Assembly: GCA_019113665.1 (NCBI GenBank)
Contig: DXGW01000033.1
Span: forward strand, 1 to 9,982
DNA: 9,982 nt
Direction of reading: 5' to 3'
Source of the DNA: Candidatus Alistipes excrementipullorum
GTDB lineage: Bacteria; Bacteroidota; Bacteroidia; Bacteroidales; Rikenellaceae
A program made the translations under genes and the position numbers. The notes beneath the pieces were generated by a model that saw only the letters and a program-made list of their open reading frames with translations, had not been told where the DNA came from and searched no databases. Positions 1-6,366 of the stretch are shown in pieces (the stretch's first letter is position 1; each line of letters begins with the position of its first letter).

Positions 1-542
1 TCGCTGACCAGCAATGCCGAAGCTATGATGAAGAAGTCCGACGACATCACGATCTTGCCGTAGCTGATGGCCCGGTACTTGTTGATGATCATGGCCACTA
101 TATCGGTACCTCCCGTCGATCCGCCCTGCTGGAAACACAAGGCCACGCCGATACCGGCCAGCAGACCTCCGAGAATGGTCGACAGCAGACGGTTTTCGAG
201 ATGGAAAATATCAACGCCGCCCGGCATTACCTTCTGCAGCAGCGACATGAAGATGGACATCATGACGATACAGTAGATGGTCTTGATACCGAAACGCCAG
301 CCGACGATGAACCCTGCCACGAGCAGCAGTATTGCGTTGACAATGAAAACAATCGCACCGACAGGCAGTACCCCGCCGATGGCATAGTAGACAATCAGGC
401 TCAAACCTCCGGCACCTCCGCCCATACAGTGCGACGGCAGAATGCAGGCTATCCAGCCGAACGAATAGAGCAACATGCCCAAAGCCATCAGAAAATACTC
501 CTTGATTCCCGTAAGAATATCGGAGCCGGTCAATGTTCTCAT
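1..542 (-). CDS. YitT family membrane protein (C-terminus cut by window)
   Basis: This is the first 180 codons of an integral membrane protein; the C-terminal part lies outside the window. The ATG at 542 gives the start MRTLTGSDILTG. Hydrophobic stretches at about residues 15-34, 44-59, 61-82, 85-104, 120-138 and from 163 onward suggest at least six membrane spans. The family hallmark is the glycine-rich GGSTGGTDIVAMIINKYR segment at about 140-157, preceded by an IKTIY segment after the third span. Full-length members add a cytoplasmic DUF2179 domain, which would fall beyond the edge here. The biochemical role is not established; transport is often presumed but unproven. The start is 18 bases after the radical SAM gene's stop, on the same strand, and a TATCTTTG box lies just upstream, so it may be read both from its own promoter and by read-through. 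Family assignment is confident; function is open. Confidence 0.88.
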   Translation of the reverse strand, partial: MRTLTGSDILTGIKEYFLMALGMLLYSFGWIACILPSHCMGGGAGGLSLIVYYAIGGVLPVGAIVFIVNAILLLVAGFIVGWRFGIKTIYCIVMMSIFMSLLQKVMPGGVDIFHLENRLLSTILGGLLAGIGVALCFQQGGSTGGTDIVAMIINKYRAISYGKIVMSSDFFIIASALLVS

Positions 543-560
543 AAGTCACGAATCCGTTTT

Positions 561-1520
561 TTACAAAGATATAAATTTTTCGCCTTGATATGCACCCGTT
601 TCCAGCAATCTTTTTTCAAGACGGGCCAACAGCGTCTCGTTGCGTATCAAACCCCAGTTGCGGCCGTAATGGTAGCGCGGCGGGGCTTCGCTCGCAAAAC
701 GTTCCACAACGATATCGGGACGCAGGCGGCGAAGGATCTCGATGAAGAGGTCGATATACTCGTCCACCTCCCAGAAACGGAACCGCGACGGGTCGGCATC
801 ATACTCCGCGGCCATGGCCGTTCCGGCGAAGACCTGCAGCTGGTGGAACTTGATTGTTGTGAGCGGCAGCGAATTGATCACATCGGTCTGCGCCACGAGG
901 TCGGCATCGCTCTGGCCCGGCAATCCGAGAATGAAATGCGCCCCGACATGCAGCCCGCGCTGCGCCGTCATCTCTACGGCCCGACGGGCCGTGGCGAAGT
1001 CATGCCCGCGGTTGACGGCACGCAGCGTCGCGTCGTCCGTCGACTCGATACCGTACTCTATGGCCACGTACTTGTCGCGTGCAAGCGAGGCGAAGAGGTC
1101 AAGTTTCTCTTCATCGACACAATCGGGACGCGTACCGACCACCACACCCGTCACAAGCGGGTGCGACAGGGCCTCGTCATAGAGTTCACGCAACCGCTCA
1201 ACCGGAGCATAGGTATTCGAATAGGACTGGAAATAGGCCAGATAACGTTCGGCCGTACGGTAACGGCGGCGGTGGAACTCTATTCCCTCGTCGATCTGCT
1301 GCGTCACGCTTTTGGCAGGCTGGCAATACGACGGTGTGAAGGCCCCGTTGTTGCAGAAGGTGCAGCCACCCGTTCCGACCGTACCGTCGCGGTTGGGGCA
1401 GGTGAAGCCGGCATTTACGGCAACCTTCTGCACGCGGCCGCCGAACGTGCGGCGGAAATAGCCTGCATAGCTGTTGAACGGGCGCGTGTCGCCCCATGGA
1501 TATATCCTCGTCTCCGACAT
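561..1520 (-). CDS. TIGR01212 family radical SAM protein (YhcC-like)
   Basis: A 319-residue radical SAM enzyme of the TIGR01212/YhcC type, with full family length. The cluster motif is in the N-terminal segment: C41-x11-C53-x2-C56 inside TCPNRDGTVGTGGCTFCNN, the spacing typical of this subfamily rather than the common Cx3Cx2C. Downstream are other family signatures: VVGTRPDC (about 127-134), EYGIEST (155-161), HFILGLPGQ (195-203), KFHQLQV (224-230) and ERFASEAPP (273-281). The enzyme should bind a [4Fe-4S] cluster and S-adenosylmethionine in the cytoplasm; its substrate is not known to me. The start at 1520 (MSETRIYPWG) is supported by a purine-rich GAGAG just upstream. A strong hairpin and U-tract end five bases before the ATG, so its transcription is a puzzle. 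Its last codons contain a promoter-like box for yitT. Family is secure, reaction unknown. Confidence 0.92.
   Translation of the reverse strand: MSETRIYPWGDTRPFNSYAGYFRRTFGGRVQKVAVNAGFTCPNRDGTVGTGGCTFCNNGAFTPSYCQPAKSVTQQIDEGIEFHRRRYRTAERYLAYFQSYSNTYAPVERLRELYDEALSHPLVTGVVVGTRPDCVDEEKLDLFASLARDKYVAIEYGIESTDDATLRAVNRGHDFATARRAVEMTAQRGLHVGAHFILGLPGQSDADLVAQTDVINSLPLTTIKFHQLQVFAGTAMAAEYDADPSRFRFWEVDEYIDLFIEILRRLRPDIVVERFASEAPPRYHYGRNWGLIRNETLLARLEKRLLETGAYQGEKFISL
564..571 (-). promoter_or_regulatory. Bacteroidota -7 box (TATCTTTG) ahead of yitT
   Basis: Read on the minus strand the bases are TATCTTTG, an exact match to the TAnnTTTG -7 consensus of the Bacteroidota primary sigma factor. It is 21 bases before the yitT ATG (542), which would give a very short leader. 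The box lies inside the last codons (Ile-Ser-Leu) of the upstream radical SAM gene. No TTTG -33 element is visible about 20 bases further upstream, so this is a candidate from the -7 box alone. Confidence 0.45.
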
Positions 1521-1525
1521 CTCTC

Positions 1526-1567
1526 AAAAGAAGCGGGGAGGCCGTCGTTACGTCCGGTTCTCCCCGC
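1526..1567 (-). terminator. Intrinsic terminator after the nuclease gene
   Basis: On the minus strand an 8-bp perfect stem, GCGGGGAG (1567-1560) with CTCCCCGC (1540-1533), encloses a 19-base loop that has a further CCG/CGG inner pairing. It is followed at once by TTCTTTT (1532-1526). This is a rho-independent terminator shape in the minus orientation only; the plus orientation has no T-run. It sits 14 bases after the nuclease stop codon and ends five bases before the radical SAM start codon, so it separates the upstream genes from the radical SAM-yitT pair or acts as a leader hairpin. Confidence 0.75.
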
Positions 1568-1581
1568 AAGTCAAACTGATA

Positions 1582-3105
1582 TTACAGATCCCAGTCCGAA
1601 GGCGAATAGGTATCCTTCGGGGCATTTGGGACATTGGGGAAGTACGTGAATCCGGTCAGTTTCTCAAGTTCCGATATGGATATCATGTCCTGCGACGATA
1701 CGGACGAGAACTTCGGAGCCTTGTGGCACTTCACGAATGCCACGCACTGCAGTTCGCTCGCCGAGCAGTCGCGGACGTTCTTGCCGCTACGGCCGCTCTT
1801 GGTACGCAGCAGGGCATAGTAGAACATCGTCGGGCACGACACGTCGCTGCGGCCGCCGAACGAAATGGTCGACGGATTGGCCGTATTGCCGCGCTTGTCG
1901 GTGTACTTGTCGAAATAGCAGCCGATGACCATGTAGAGCGTGTCGGCGCAGACAAGATCGTCCACATAATCCTCGAGGTTGTTCCATGCTCCGCCGCCGG
2001 TATTGAACGTACTGCTGTTCTGCGGGGCTATGTTCGAATAGTAGAATACCTGTCGGTTTGTTGCGGACGACGATGTACGTTCGTTCGAACCGAGCATGTG
2101 TCCCTTGTTGCAGCCGCCGCCGGTCGACTTGCTGTAATACTGTATGCCGGACGGTATCTTCGGGTCGGCCTTGTAGGCATTGGTGCGGTCCGCGGTTCCT
2201 TCGTAAAGGTCGCGGTGGCGCGGAGCGGCGACCCATACCGGACAGTGATGCTCGGCACTGAAGCATACGGTAAAGTTACGTGCCGATCCGCTGTACTGGG
2301 CATTCTTCTCGGGTCCGTCACAGAGATGGTGCGCATAGTAAAGGGTGGCGTCGTTGTCATCGATGCCATTGCCGTCGGCGTCGTACTCGGCGGGCAGCTC
2401 AGCCCAACCCGTACGGTAGACGTTGCCCTCACTCGTACCGCCTTCTGACAATGTAGTGAACTCCGTAAGTTTGCCCTTGTAGGTCGCACCGTCGACGATG
2501 GCATATGCCTCGACGAAATAGGTGGTCGCTGACTTCAGACCGCTGACCGCAGCGCTCATCTCACCGGCCACGGCCTCGGTCTTGAACGTCGTCGGAGAGG
2601 TCTCGCCAGTGGCCGTATACGAGAATCCGGCTTCGGTTATGGCCTTGTCGCCGTCGTACGTCAATGTCGCCGTAAACGTAGCGCCCGACGTTGTCACGTC
2701 GGTAACCGTCGTGGCCGTCAGCGACGGACGAGGATCCTCGGGATCGACACCCTCGGGAAGCTGCGTAACCGACACCCTCGCAATATCGGCATCGGGATAG
2801 AGCAGCAGTATGTCGCCGCTGCGCTCGGCTCCGGTGGCATTGGCCGTCACACCGAAGCGCACCACCCCGGCCGCAGACGTATCCGTATCGACTATCCAGT
2901 CGGTCTCGGCAAAAGCCTCGACACTTGCACCTTCGGTCGCACCTTTGAGCGTATACCGTATTTCGAGGCCTTCGGCGGCCTCGGCGGCAACGGTAAAAGC
3001 CGCATTTTCGGGTCCGGTCACCTCGACGACCACATTCCCATCGGTCTTCTTCTCGCACGACAGCAAAAGAAGCGCTGCCGCACACATTGTCAAAAATCTT
3101 TTCAT
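1582..3105 (-). CDS. Lipoprotein with BACON-like, Fn3-like and DNA/RNA non-specific endonuclease domains
   Basis: A 507-residue exported lipoprotein predicted to cut DNA or RNA outside the cytoplasm. Residues 1-17 form a lipoprotein signal peptide ending LLLLSC with lipidation at C17. Residues about 25-118 look like a BACON domain, ending in the typical ERSGDI...VSVTQLP. Residues about 127-217 look like an Fn3-type beta-sandwich (ITEAGFSYTATG, LKSATTYFVEAYAI). The rest is a NUC1-type endonuclease: CNKGHMLGSNER carries the catalytic H336; SNIAPQN (N358) and WNNLE (E378) match the metal-binding and helix motifs of Serratia-type nucleases. The usual DRGH reads NKGH. An acidic loop, DADGNGIDDND (242-252), resembles a calcium-binding TSP3/EF-hand loop. 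Ten cysteines follow residue 260, suggesting disulfides. The gene is 36 bases after dtd on the same strand, with no clean promoter between, and ends at a terminator. A nutrient-scavenging or DNA-degrading role is inferred. Confidence 0.88.
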   Translation of the reverse strand: MKRFLTMCAAALLLLSCEKKTDGNVVVEVTGPENAAFTVAAEAAEGLEIRYTLKGATEGASVEAFAETDWIVDTDTSAAGVVRFGVTANATGAERSGDILLLYPDADIARVSVTQLPEGVDPEDPRPSLTATTVTDVTTSGATFTATLTYDGDKAITEAGFSYTATGETSPTTFKTEAVAGEMSAAVSGLKSATTYFVEAYAIVDGATYKGKLTEFTTLSEGGTSEGNVYRTGWAELPAEYDADGNGIDDNDATLYYAHHLCDGPEKNAQYSGSARNFTVCFSAEHHCPVWVAAPRHRDLYEGTADRTNAYKADPKIPSGIQYYSKSTGGGCNKGHMLGSNERTSSSATNRQVFYYSNIAPQNSSTFNTGGGAWNNLEDYVDDLVCADTLYMVIGCYFDKYTDKRGNTANPSTISFGGRSDVSCPTMFYYALLRTKSGRSGKNVRDCSASELQCVAFVKCHKAPKFSSVSSQDMISISELEKLTGFTYFPNVPNAPKDTYSPSDWDL

Positions 3106-3141
3106 CTAATTTCCAAAAGTTTTAGGCGAGTAGCATTAAGT

Positions 3142-3594
3142 TCACTCCCTGTTTTTACTGTCAATCCATATCGTCACCGGGCCGTCGTTCACAAGCGACA
3201 CCTGCATGTCGGCGCCGAACACTCCCGTAGCCACATGCCGCCCCGACAACTCCCCGACGCGGCGGACAAAGGCTTCGTACAGCGGACGCGACACCTCCTC
3301 ATGCGCCGAACGTATGTACGACGGGCGGTTGCCCTTGCGCGTAGAGGCATGGAGCGTGAACTGGCTTACGACAGCGACATCGCCGCCGGCCTGCTGCACG
3401 TCGAGATTCATCACCCCGGCCTCGTCGTCAAAGATACGGAGATGCAGGAGTTTGTTGCAGAGCCATTCGATATCCTCCTCACCGTCGGCGTTCTCGATGC
3501 CCACGAAGACAAGCAGCCCCCGCCCTATCGACGAATGAACCCGTCCTCCGATCTCGACCGAAGCACGGGCAACCCTCTGTATAAGCAGTCTCAT
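3142..3594 (-). CDS. dtd: D-aminoacyl-tRNA deacylase Dtd
   Basis: A 150-residue cytoplasmic enzyme that hydrolyses D-amino acids (classically D-tyrosine) and mischarged glycine from tRNA, a chirality proofreading step in translation. The start MRLLIQRVARASVEI is the family's usual N-terminus, so the ATG at 3594 is chosen over an upstream in-frame one at 3627. Both family motifs are intact: SQFTL at 77-81 and NDGPVT at 136-141, the latter holding the Gly-cisPro pair that excludes L-amino acids. MNLDVQQAGG (62-71) and FGADMQVSLVNDG (126-138) also match the family closely, and length is normal. The start codon overlaps the stop of the pseudouridine synthase gene (ATGA, 3591-3594), which points to translational coupling. 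Identification is secure. Confidence 0.96.
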   Translation of the reverse strand: MRLLIQRVARASVEIGGRVHSSIGRGLLVFVGIENADGEEDIEWLCNKLLHLRIFDDEAGVMNLDVQQAGGDVAVVSQFTLHASTRKGNRPSYIRSAHEEVSRPLYEAFVRRVGELSGRHVATGVFGADMQVSLVNDGPVTIWIDSKNRE

Positions 3595-4289
3595 AATCCC
3601 TCGGCCGTCTGTTCGAAATATCTCCACAAGTTATCGCCGGCGGGCACCGGAGCCACTATGCGCACGGGCTCCTTCTTCACCGGGTGGACAAACTCCACGC
3701 AGCGCGAATGCAACGATATGCCGCCGTCGGGGTTGGAGCGTTTGGCTCCATACTTGAGGTCCCCCTTGATCGGGCAGCCTATCTTGGCCAGCTGTGCGCG
3801 TATCTGATGGTGGCGGCCCGTCAGCAGTTCCACCTCGACCAGCGTATAACGGTCGCTGCGGCACAGCATGCGGTAACGCAACCGCGCCTCCTTGGCATCG
3901 CCCTTTGGCGACGAGTAGACATGCGAACGGTTCGTGCGGCCGTCTCGCAGCAGCCAATGGCGCAACTCCCCCTCTTCGGGCGAAGGCGAGGCCTCGGTCA
4001 CGGCCCAGTATGTTTTCGTTATCTCGCCGCGGCGCAGCATCTCGTTGAGCCGCGTCAGCGCCTTCGACGTCTTGGCGAACAGCACGGCCCCGCTCACAGG
4101 GCGGTCGATGCGGTGCACGACTCCCAGAAAGACATTGCCGGCCTTGCCGTCGCGCCGTTTCAAAAATTCCTTGATCTCGTTTTCAAGGGCACTCTCGCCC
4201 GAAGGATCGGGCTGAACCAGATCTCCGGCGAGTTTGTTTACAACCATAATGTGGTTGTCCTCGTAAAGTATCGCTTCCTGAACGAACAT
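3591..4289 (-). CDS. RluA-family RNA pseudouridine synthase
   Basis: A 232-residue member of the RluA family, which isomerises uridine to pseudouridine in rRNA or tRNA. The catalytic segment is HRIDRPVSG at 59-67, with the nucleophile D62. GRHHQIRAQLA (158-168) and CPIKGDLKYG (172-181) are the other conserved family motifs. There is no S4 domain in front of the catalytic domain, so it is a short RluA-type protein; which RNA position it modifies cannot be told from sequence alone. Position 64-65 reads Arg-Pro rather than the more common Thr/aliphatic residues of HRLDxxTSG. The start at 4289 (MFVQEAILYEDNH) is two bases after the cdd stop; a longer in-frame extension would run inside cdd and is not family-like. 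It overlaps dtd by four bases downstream. Confidence 0.93.
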   Translation of the reverse strand: MFVQEAILYEDNHIMVVNKLAGDLVQPDPSGESALENEIKEFLKRRDGKAGNVFLGVVHRIDRPVSGAVLFAKTSKALTRLNEMLRRGEITKTYWAVTEASPSPEEGELRHWLLRDGRTNRSHVYSSPKGDAKEARLRYRMLCRSDRYTLVEVELLTGRHHQIRAQLAKIGCPIKGDLKYGAKRSNPDGGISLHSRCVEFVHPVKKEPVRIVAPVPAGDNLWRYFEQTAEGL

Positions 4290-4291
4290 CG

Positions 4292-4750
4292 TCAATCGAG
4301 AATGAATGTAAAGGGCAACAGATCCGAAGCCTTGCCCACAACCGAGGCAGTCGACCCTCCGTACATGATCACACGCATGGCAGAGCCCTGACGGCGCTCG
4401 ACATCGACCATAACCTGACGGCACTGGCCGCAGGGATAGCATTCGCGCTCCGACGGGTCGGAAGCGATGGCCAGAGTCTCGATCGGGTCATCGGGATAGT
4501 TTGTCTGTATATAGAACATGAGCGACCGCTCGGCGCACAATCCGGCGGGATAGACCTCGCTTTCGAAATTGCCCGCATGCAGCACCATGCCGCTGCGAAG
4601 GCGTGCGGCCGCCCCGACCTTGAAACGGGAATATGGGGCATGGGCCTTTTCCACGGCCTTCAAAGCCTCCTCGACGAGCGAACGATCCGCCGCCGGCATC
4701 TCGTCAAGCGAAGCGTAATGTCTGTAATCGATCTCCAATCTCTTTTCCAT
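4292..4750 (-). CDS. cdd: Cytidine deaminase
   Basis: A 152-residue zinc enzyme that deaminates cytidine and deoxycytidine to uridine and deoxyuridine in pyrimidine salvage. The zinc site is complete: CAE at 72-74 (ligand C72, proton shuttle E74) and PCGQC at 106-110 (ligands C107 and C110). AHAPYSRFKVGAA (36-48) is the conserved substrate-side segment, and NFES (61-64) matches the ribose-contact NxE. This is the short, homotetrameric type of Cdd. The start at 4750 follows a short leader from a well-formed promoter, and this is the first gene of a compact unit with the RluA-type synthase and dtd. The reason for that grouping is not obvious beyond shared nucleotide/RNA housekeeping. Identification is secure. 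Confidence 0.95.
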   Translation of the reverse strand: MEKRLEIDYRHYASLDEMPAADRSLVEEALKAVEKAHAPYSRFKVGAAARLRSGMVLHAGNFESEVYPAGLCAERSLMFYIQTNYPDDPIETLAIASDPSERECYPCGQCRQVMVDVERRQGSAMRVIMYGGSTASVVGKASDLLPFTFILD

Positions 4751-4777
4751 ATCTCAAGTTTTTACGGGTAAAGTAAA

Positions 4778-4809
4778 CAAAAATAAATATTTTATTGCAA
4801 AAATCCAAA
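4778..4809 (-). promoter_or_regulatory. Bacteroidota primary promoter for the cdd unit (-33 and -7)
   Basis: On the minus strand TTTG (4809-4806) is followed by 20 bases and then TATTTTTG (4785-4778). This matches the Bacteroidota TTTG / TAnnTTTG promoter, with spacing in the accepted range. The -7 box ends 27 bases before the cdd ATG at 4750. The surrounding sequence is AT-rich in an otherwise GC-rich window. It is the only promoter here with both elements, and likely drives cdd, the pseudouridine synthase, dtd and perhaps the nuclease. Confidence 0.7.
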
Positions 4810-4871
4810 TACCGGACCGCATGCAGTCGCTCTTTTTACCGGCAGATGCCCGCTATTGGAGAATTATTTAG

Positions 4872-4879
4872 TACTTTTG
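4872..4879 (+). promoter_or_regulatory. Bacteroidota -7 box (TACTTTTG) for rlmD
   Basis: TACTTTTG is an exact TAnnTTTG match, 18 bases before the rlmD ATG at 4898. No TTTG -33 element is found at the expected distance upstream. A transcript starting about seven bases after the box would have a leader of only about a dozen bases. It is back to back with the cdd promoter. Confidence 0.55.
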
Positions 4880-4897
4880 CACAAACATTTTGCGACA

Positions 4898-6310
4898 ATG
4901 GCGAGAAAAAGAGGCAGCTACCCCACGATCGAGGGGCTTGAAATCACGACGCTCGCGGCCGAAGGCAAGGCCATGGGACGTTGGAACGACATGGTGGTAT
5001 TCGTACCGATGACCGTACCGGGCGATGTGGTCGATGTACAGATACGGCGCAAACGCCGCCGTTTCATGGAGGGTTCGGTCATACGCTACGTCAAGCGCTC
5101 ACCCATACGCGTCGAACCGTTCTGCGAACATTTCGGCATATGCGGCGGCTGCAAATGGCAGAACCTGCCGTACGACGAACAGTTGCGCTTCAAGACCGAA
5201 CAGGTGCGCGACCAGCTGACACGCATAGGCAAGATCGCCCTGCCCGAGATAGCGCCGTGCCTCGGATCGGCCCGCACGCAGTTCTACCGCAACAAGCTCG
5301 AATTCACCTTCGCCGACCGCCGCTGGCTCACCTACGACGAGATTGCCGCAGGCGGCGACATCGAACAGCGCCCGGCCCTCGGATTCCACATACCCGACAT
5401 GTTCGACAAGATACTCGACATCAACCGCTGCTGGCTGCAGCCCGACCCTTCGAATGCCATACGCGACGAGGTGAAACGCTTCTGCATGGCTGAAGGCTAC
5501 ACGTTCCACAACGCACGCGAGCACGAGGGACTGATGCGCGGCATCATCATACGCACCGCCTCGACCGGCGAGACGATGGTCATCGTGGTATTCAACGAGG
5601 AGGACCGCCCGCGCATCGACGCGCTGATGGAGCACCTGCGCACATCGTTCCCCGAGATCACGTCGCTCTTCTACGTGGTCAACACCAAGTGGAACGACTC
5701 GCTCACCGACCAGACGCCCGTACTCTACGCCGGCAAGGACCATATCGTCGAGAGCATGGAGGGGCTGCAGTTCAAGGTAGGGCCCAAATCGTTCTACCAG
5801 ACCAACTCCGGCCAGGCCTACGAGCTCTACAAGGTTGCGCGGCAGTTTGCCGACCTGCGTCCCGACGACACGCTCTACGACCTCTACACCGGCACGGGCA
5901 CCATAGCCAACTTCTGCGCCCGCAGCTGCCGCAAGGTGGTGGGCATCGAGTACGTCCCCGAGGCCATCGAGGACGCCAAGGTCAATTCGCGCATAAACGG
6001 CATCGGCAACACCTCGTTCTACGCCGGCGACATGAAGAAGGTTCTCGACGACGACTTCATCGCCCGCAACGGTCGTCCCGACGTGATCATACTCGACCCG
6101 CCGCGCGCCGGAGTCGATGAACCCGTAATTGAGGTCATACTACGGGCCGCACCCGAACGCATAGTCTACGTAAGCTGCAATCCGGCAACACAGGCACGCG
6201 ACCTGGCTCTGCTCGACGCGCAATACGAGGTGAAGGCCGTGCAGCCGGTGGACATGTTTCCCCATACGCACCACGTCGAGAATGTCGTAAAACTGGTGAA
6301 AAGGCAATAA
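4898..6310 (+). CDS. rlmD: 23S rRNA (uracil-5-)-methyltransferase, RlmD/RumA type
   Basis: A 470-residue SAM-dependent enzyme that makes 5-methyluridine in RNA; by family, most likely at the RlmD (U1939) site of 23S rRNA, though RlmC-like or tRNA specificity cannot be excluded by eye. Residues about 11-65 fit a TRAM RNA-binding domain. The [4Fe-4S] cluster ligands are C76-x5-C82-x2-C85 plus C178. The C-terminal methyltransferase domain shows SFYQTNSGQAYEL (298-310), the SAM motif DLYTGTGTIANF (328-339), GIEYVPEAIEDA (349-360), DPPRAG (400-405), the nucleophile C427 in YVSCNPATQARDL, and the general-base E461 in THHVENV. The ATG at 4898 is preferred because an upstream in-frame TTG at 4856 would put coding sequence across the -7 box. 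It is divergent from cdd. Downstream is a 56-base gap to the SIMPL gene on the same strand. Confidence 0.94.
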   Translation: MARKRGSYPTIEGLEITTLAAEGKAMGRWNDMVVFVPMTVPGDVVDVQIRRKRRRFMEGSVIRYVKRSPIRVEPFCEHFGICGGCKWQNLPYDEQLRFKTEQVRDQLTRIGKIALPEIAPCLGSARTQFYRNKLEFTFADRRWLTYDEIAAGGDIEQRPALGFHIPDMFDKILDINRCWLQPDPSNAIRDEVKRFCMAEGYTFHNAREHEGLMRGIIIRTASTGETMVIVVFNEEDRPRIDALMEHLRTSFPEITSLFYVVNTKWNDSLTDQTPVLYAGKDHIVESMEGLQFKVGPKSFYQTNSGQAYELYKVARQFADLRPDDTLYDLYTGTGTIANFCARSCRKVVGIEYVPEAIEDAKVNSRINGIGNTSFYAGDMKKVLDDDFIARNGRPDVIILDPPRAGVDEPVIEVILRAAPERIVYVSCNPATQARDLALLDAQYEVKAVQPVDMFPHTHHVENVVKLVKRQ

Positions 6311-6366
6311 TCACGGCACCTGCGGCGTTATTGTTGCAACAGTACACCAAAACAACACTTGAAATC

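Noticed and set aside
201..1649. Long open frame on the plus strand, 482 codons, opposite the radical SAM gene
   Set aside because: It is antisense to a clearly conserved radical SAM gene, has no recognisable domain, and arises because GC-rich coding sequence lacks stops on the other strand.
1474..2448. Long open frame on the plus strand opposite the nuclease gene
   Set aside because: It shows arginine- and valine-rich, low-information protein, crosses the terminator and runs antisense to a gene with intact family motifs.
3106..3141. Possible promoter in the 36 bases between dtd and the nuclease gene
   Set aside because: The nearest pattern, TAAAACTTTTG on the minus strand, has the wrong internal spacing for TAnnTTTG.
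3595..3627. Upstream ATG for dtd at 3627
   Set aside because: It adds eleven non-family residues inside the pseudouridine synthase gene; the ATG at 3594 gives the standard Dtd start and length.
4856..4897. Extended N-terminus of the m5U methyltransferase from a TTG at 4856
   Set aside because: The extension would overlay the promoter box, and the family N-terminus fits the ATG at 4898.
6329..6336. TATTGTTG as a possible -7 box ahead of the SIMPL gene
   Set aside because: It departs from TAnnTTTG at a conserved T and has no -33 element; read-through from rlmD explains the gene equally well.
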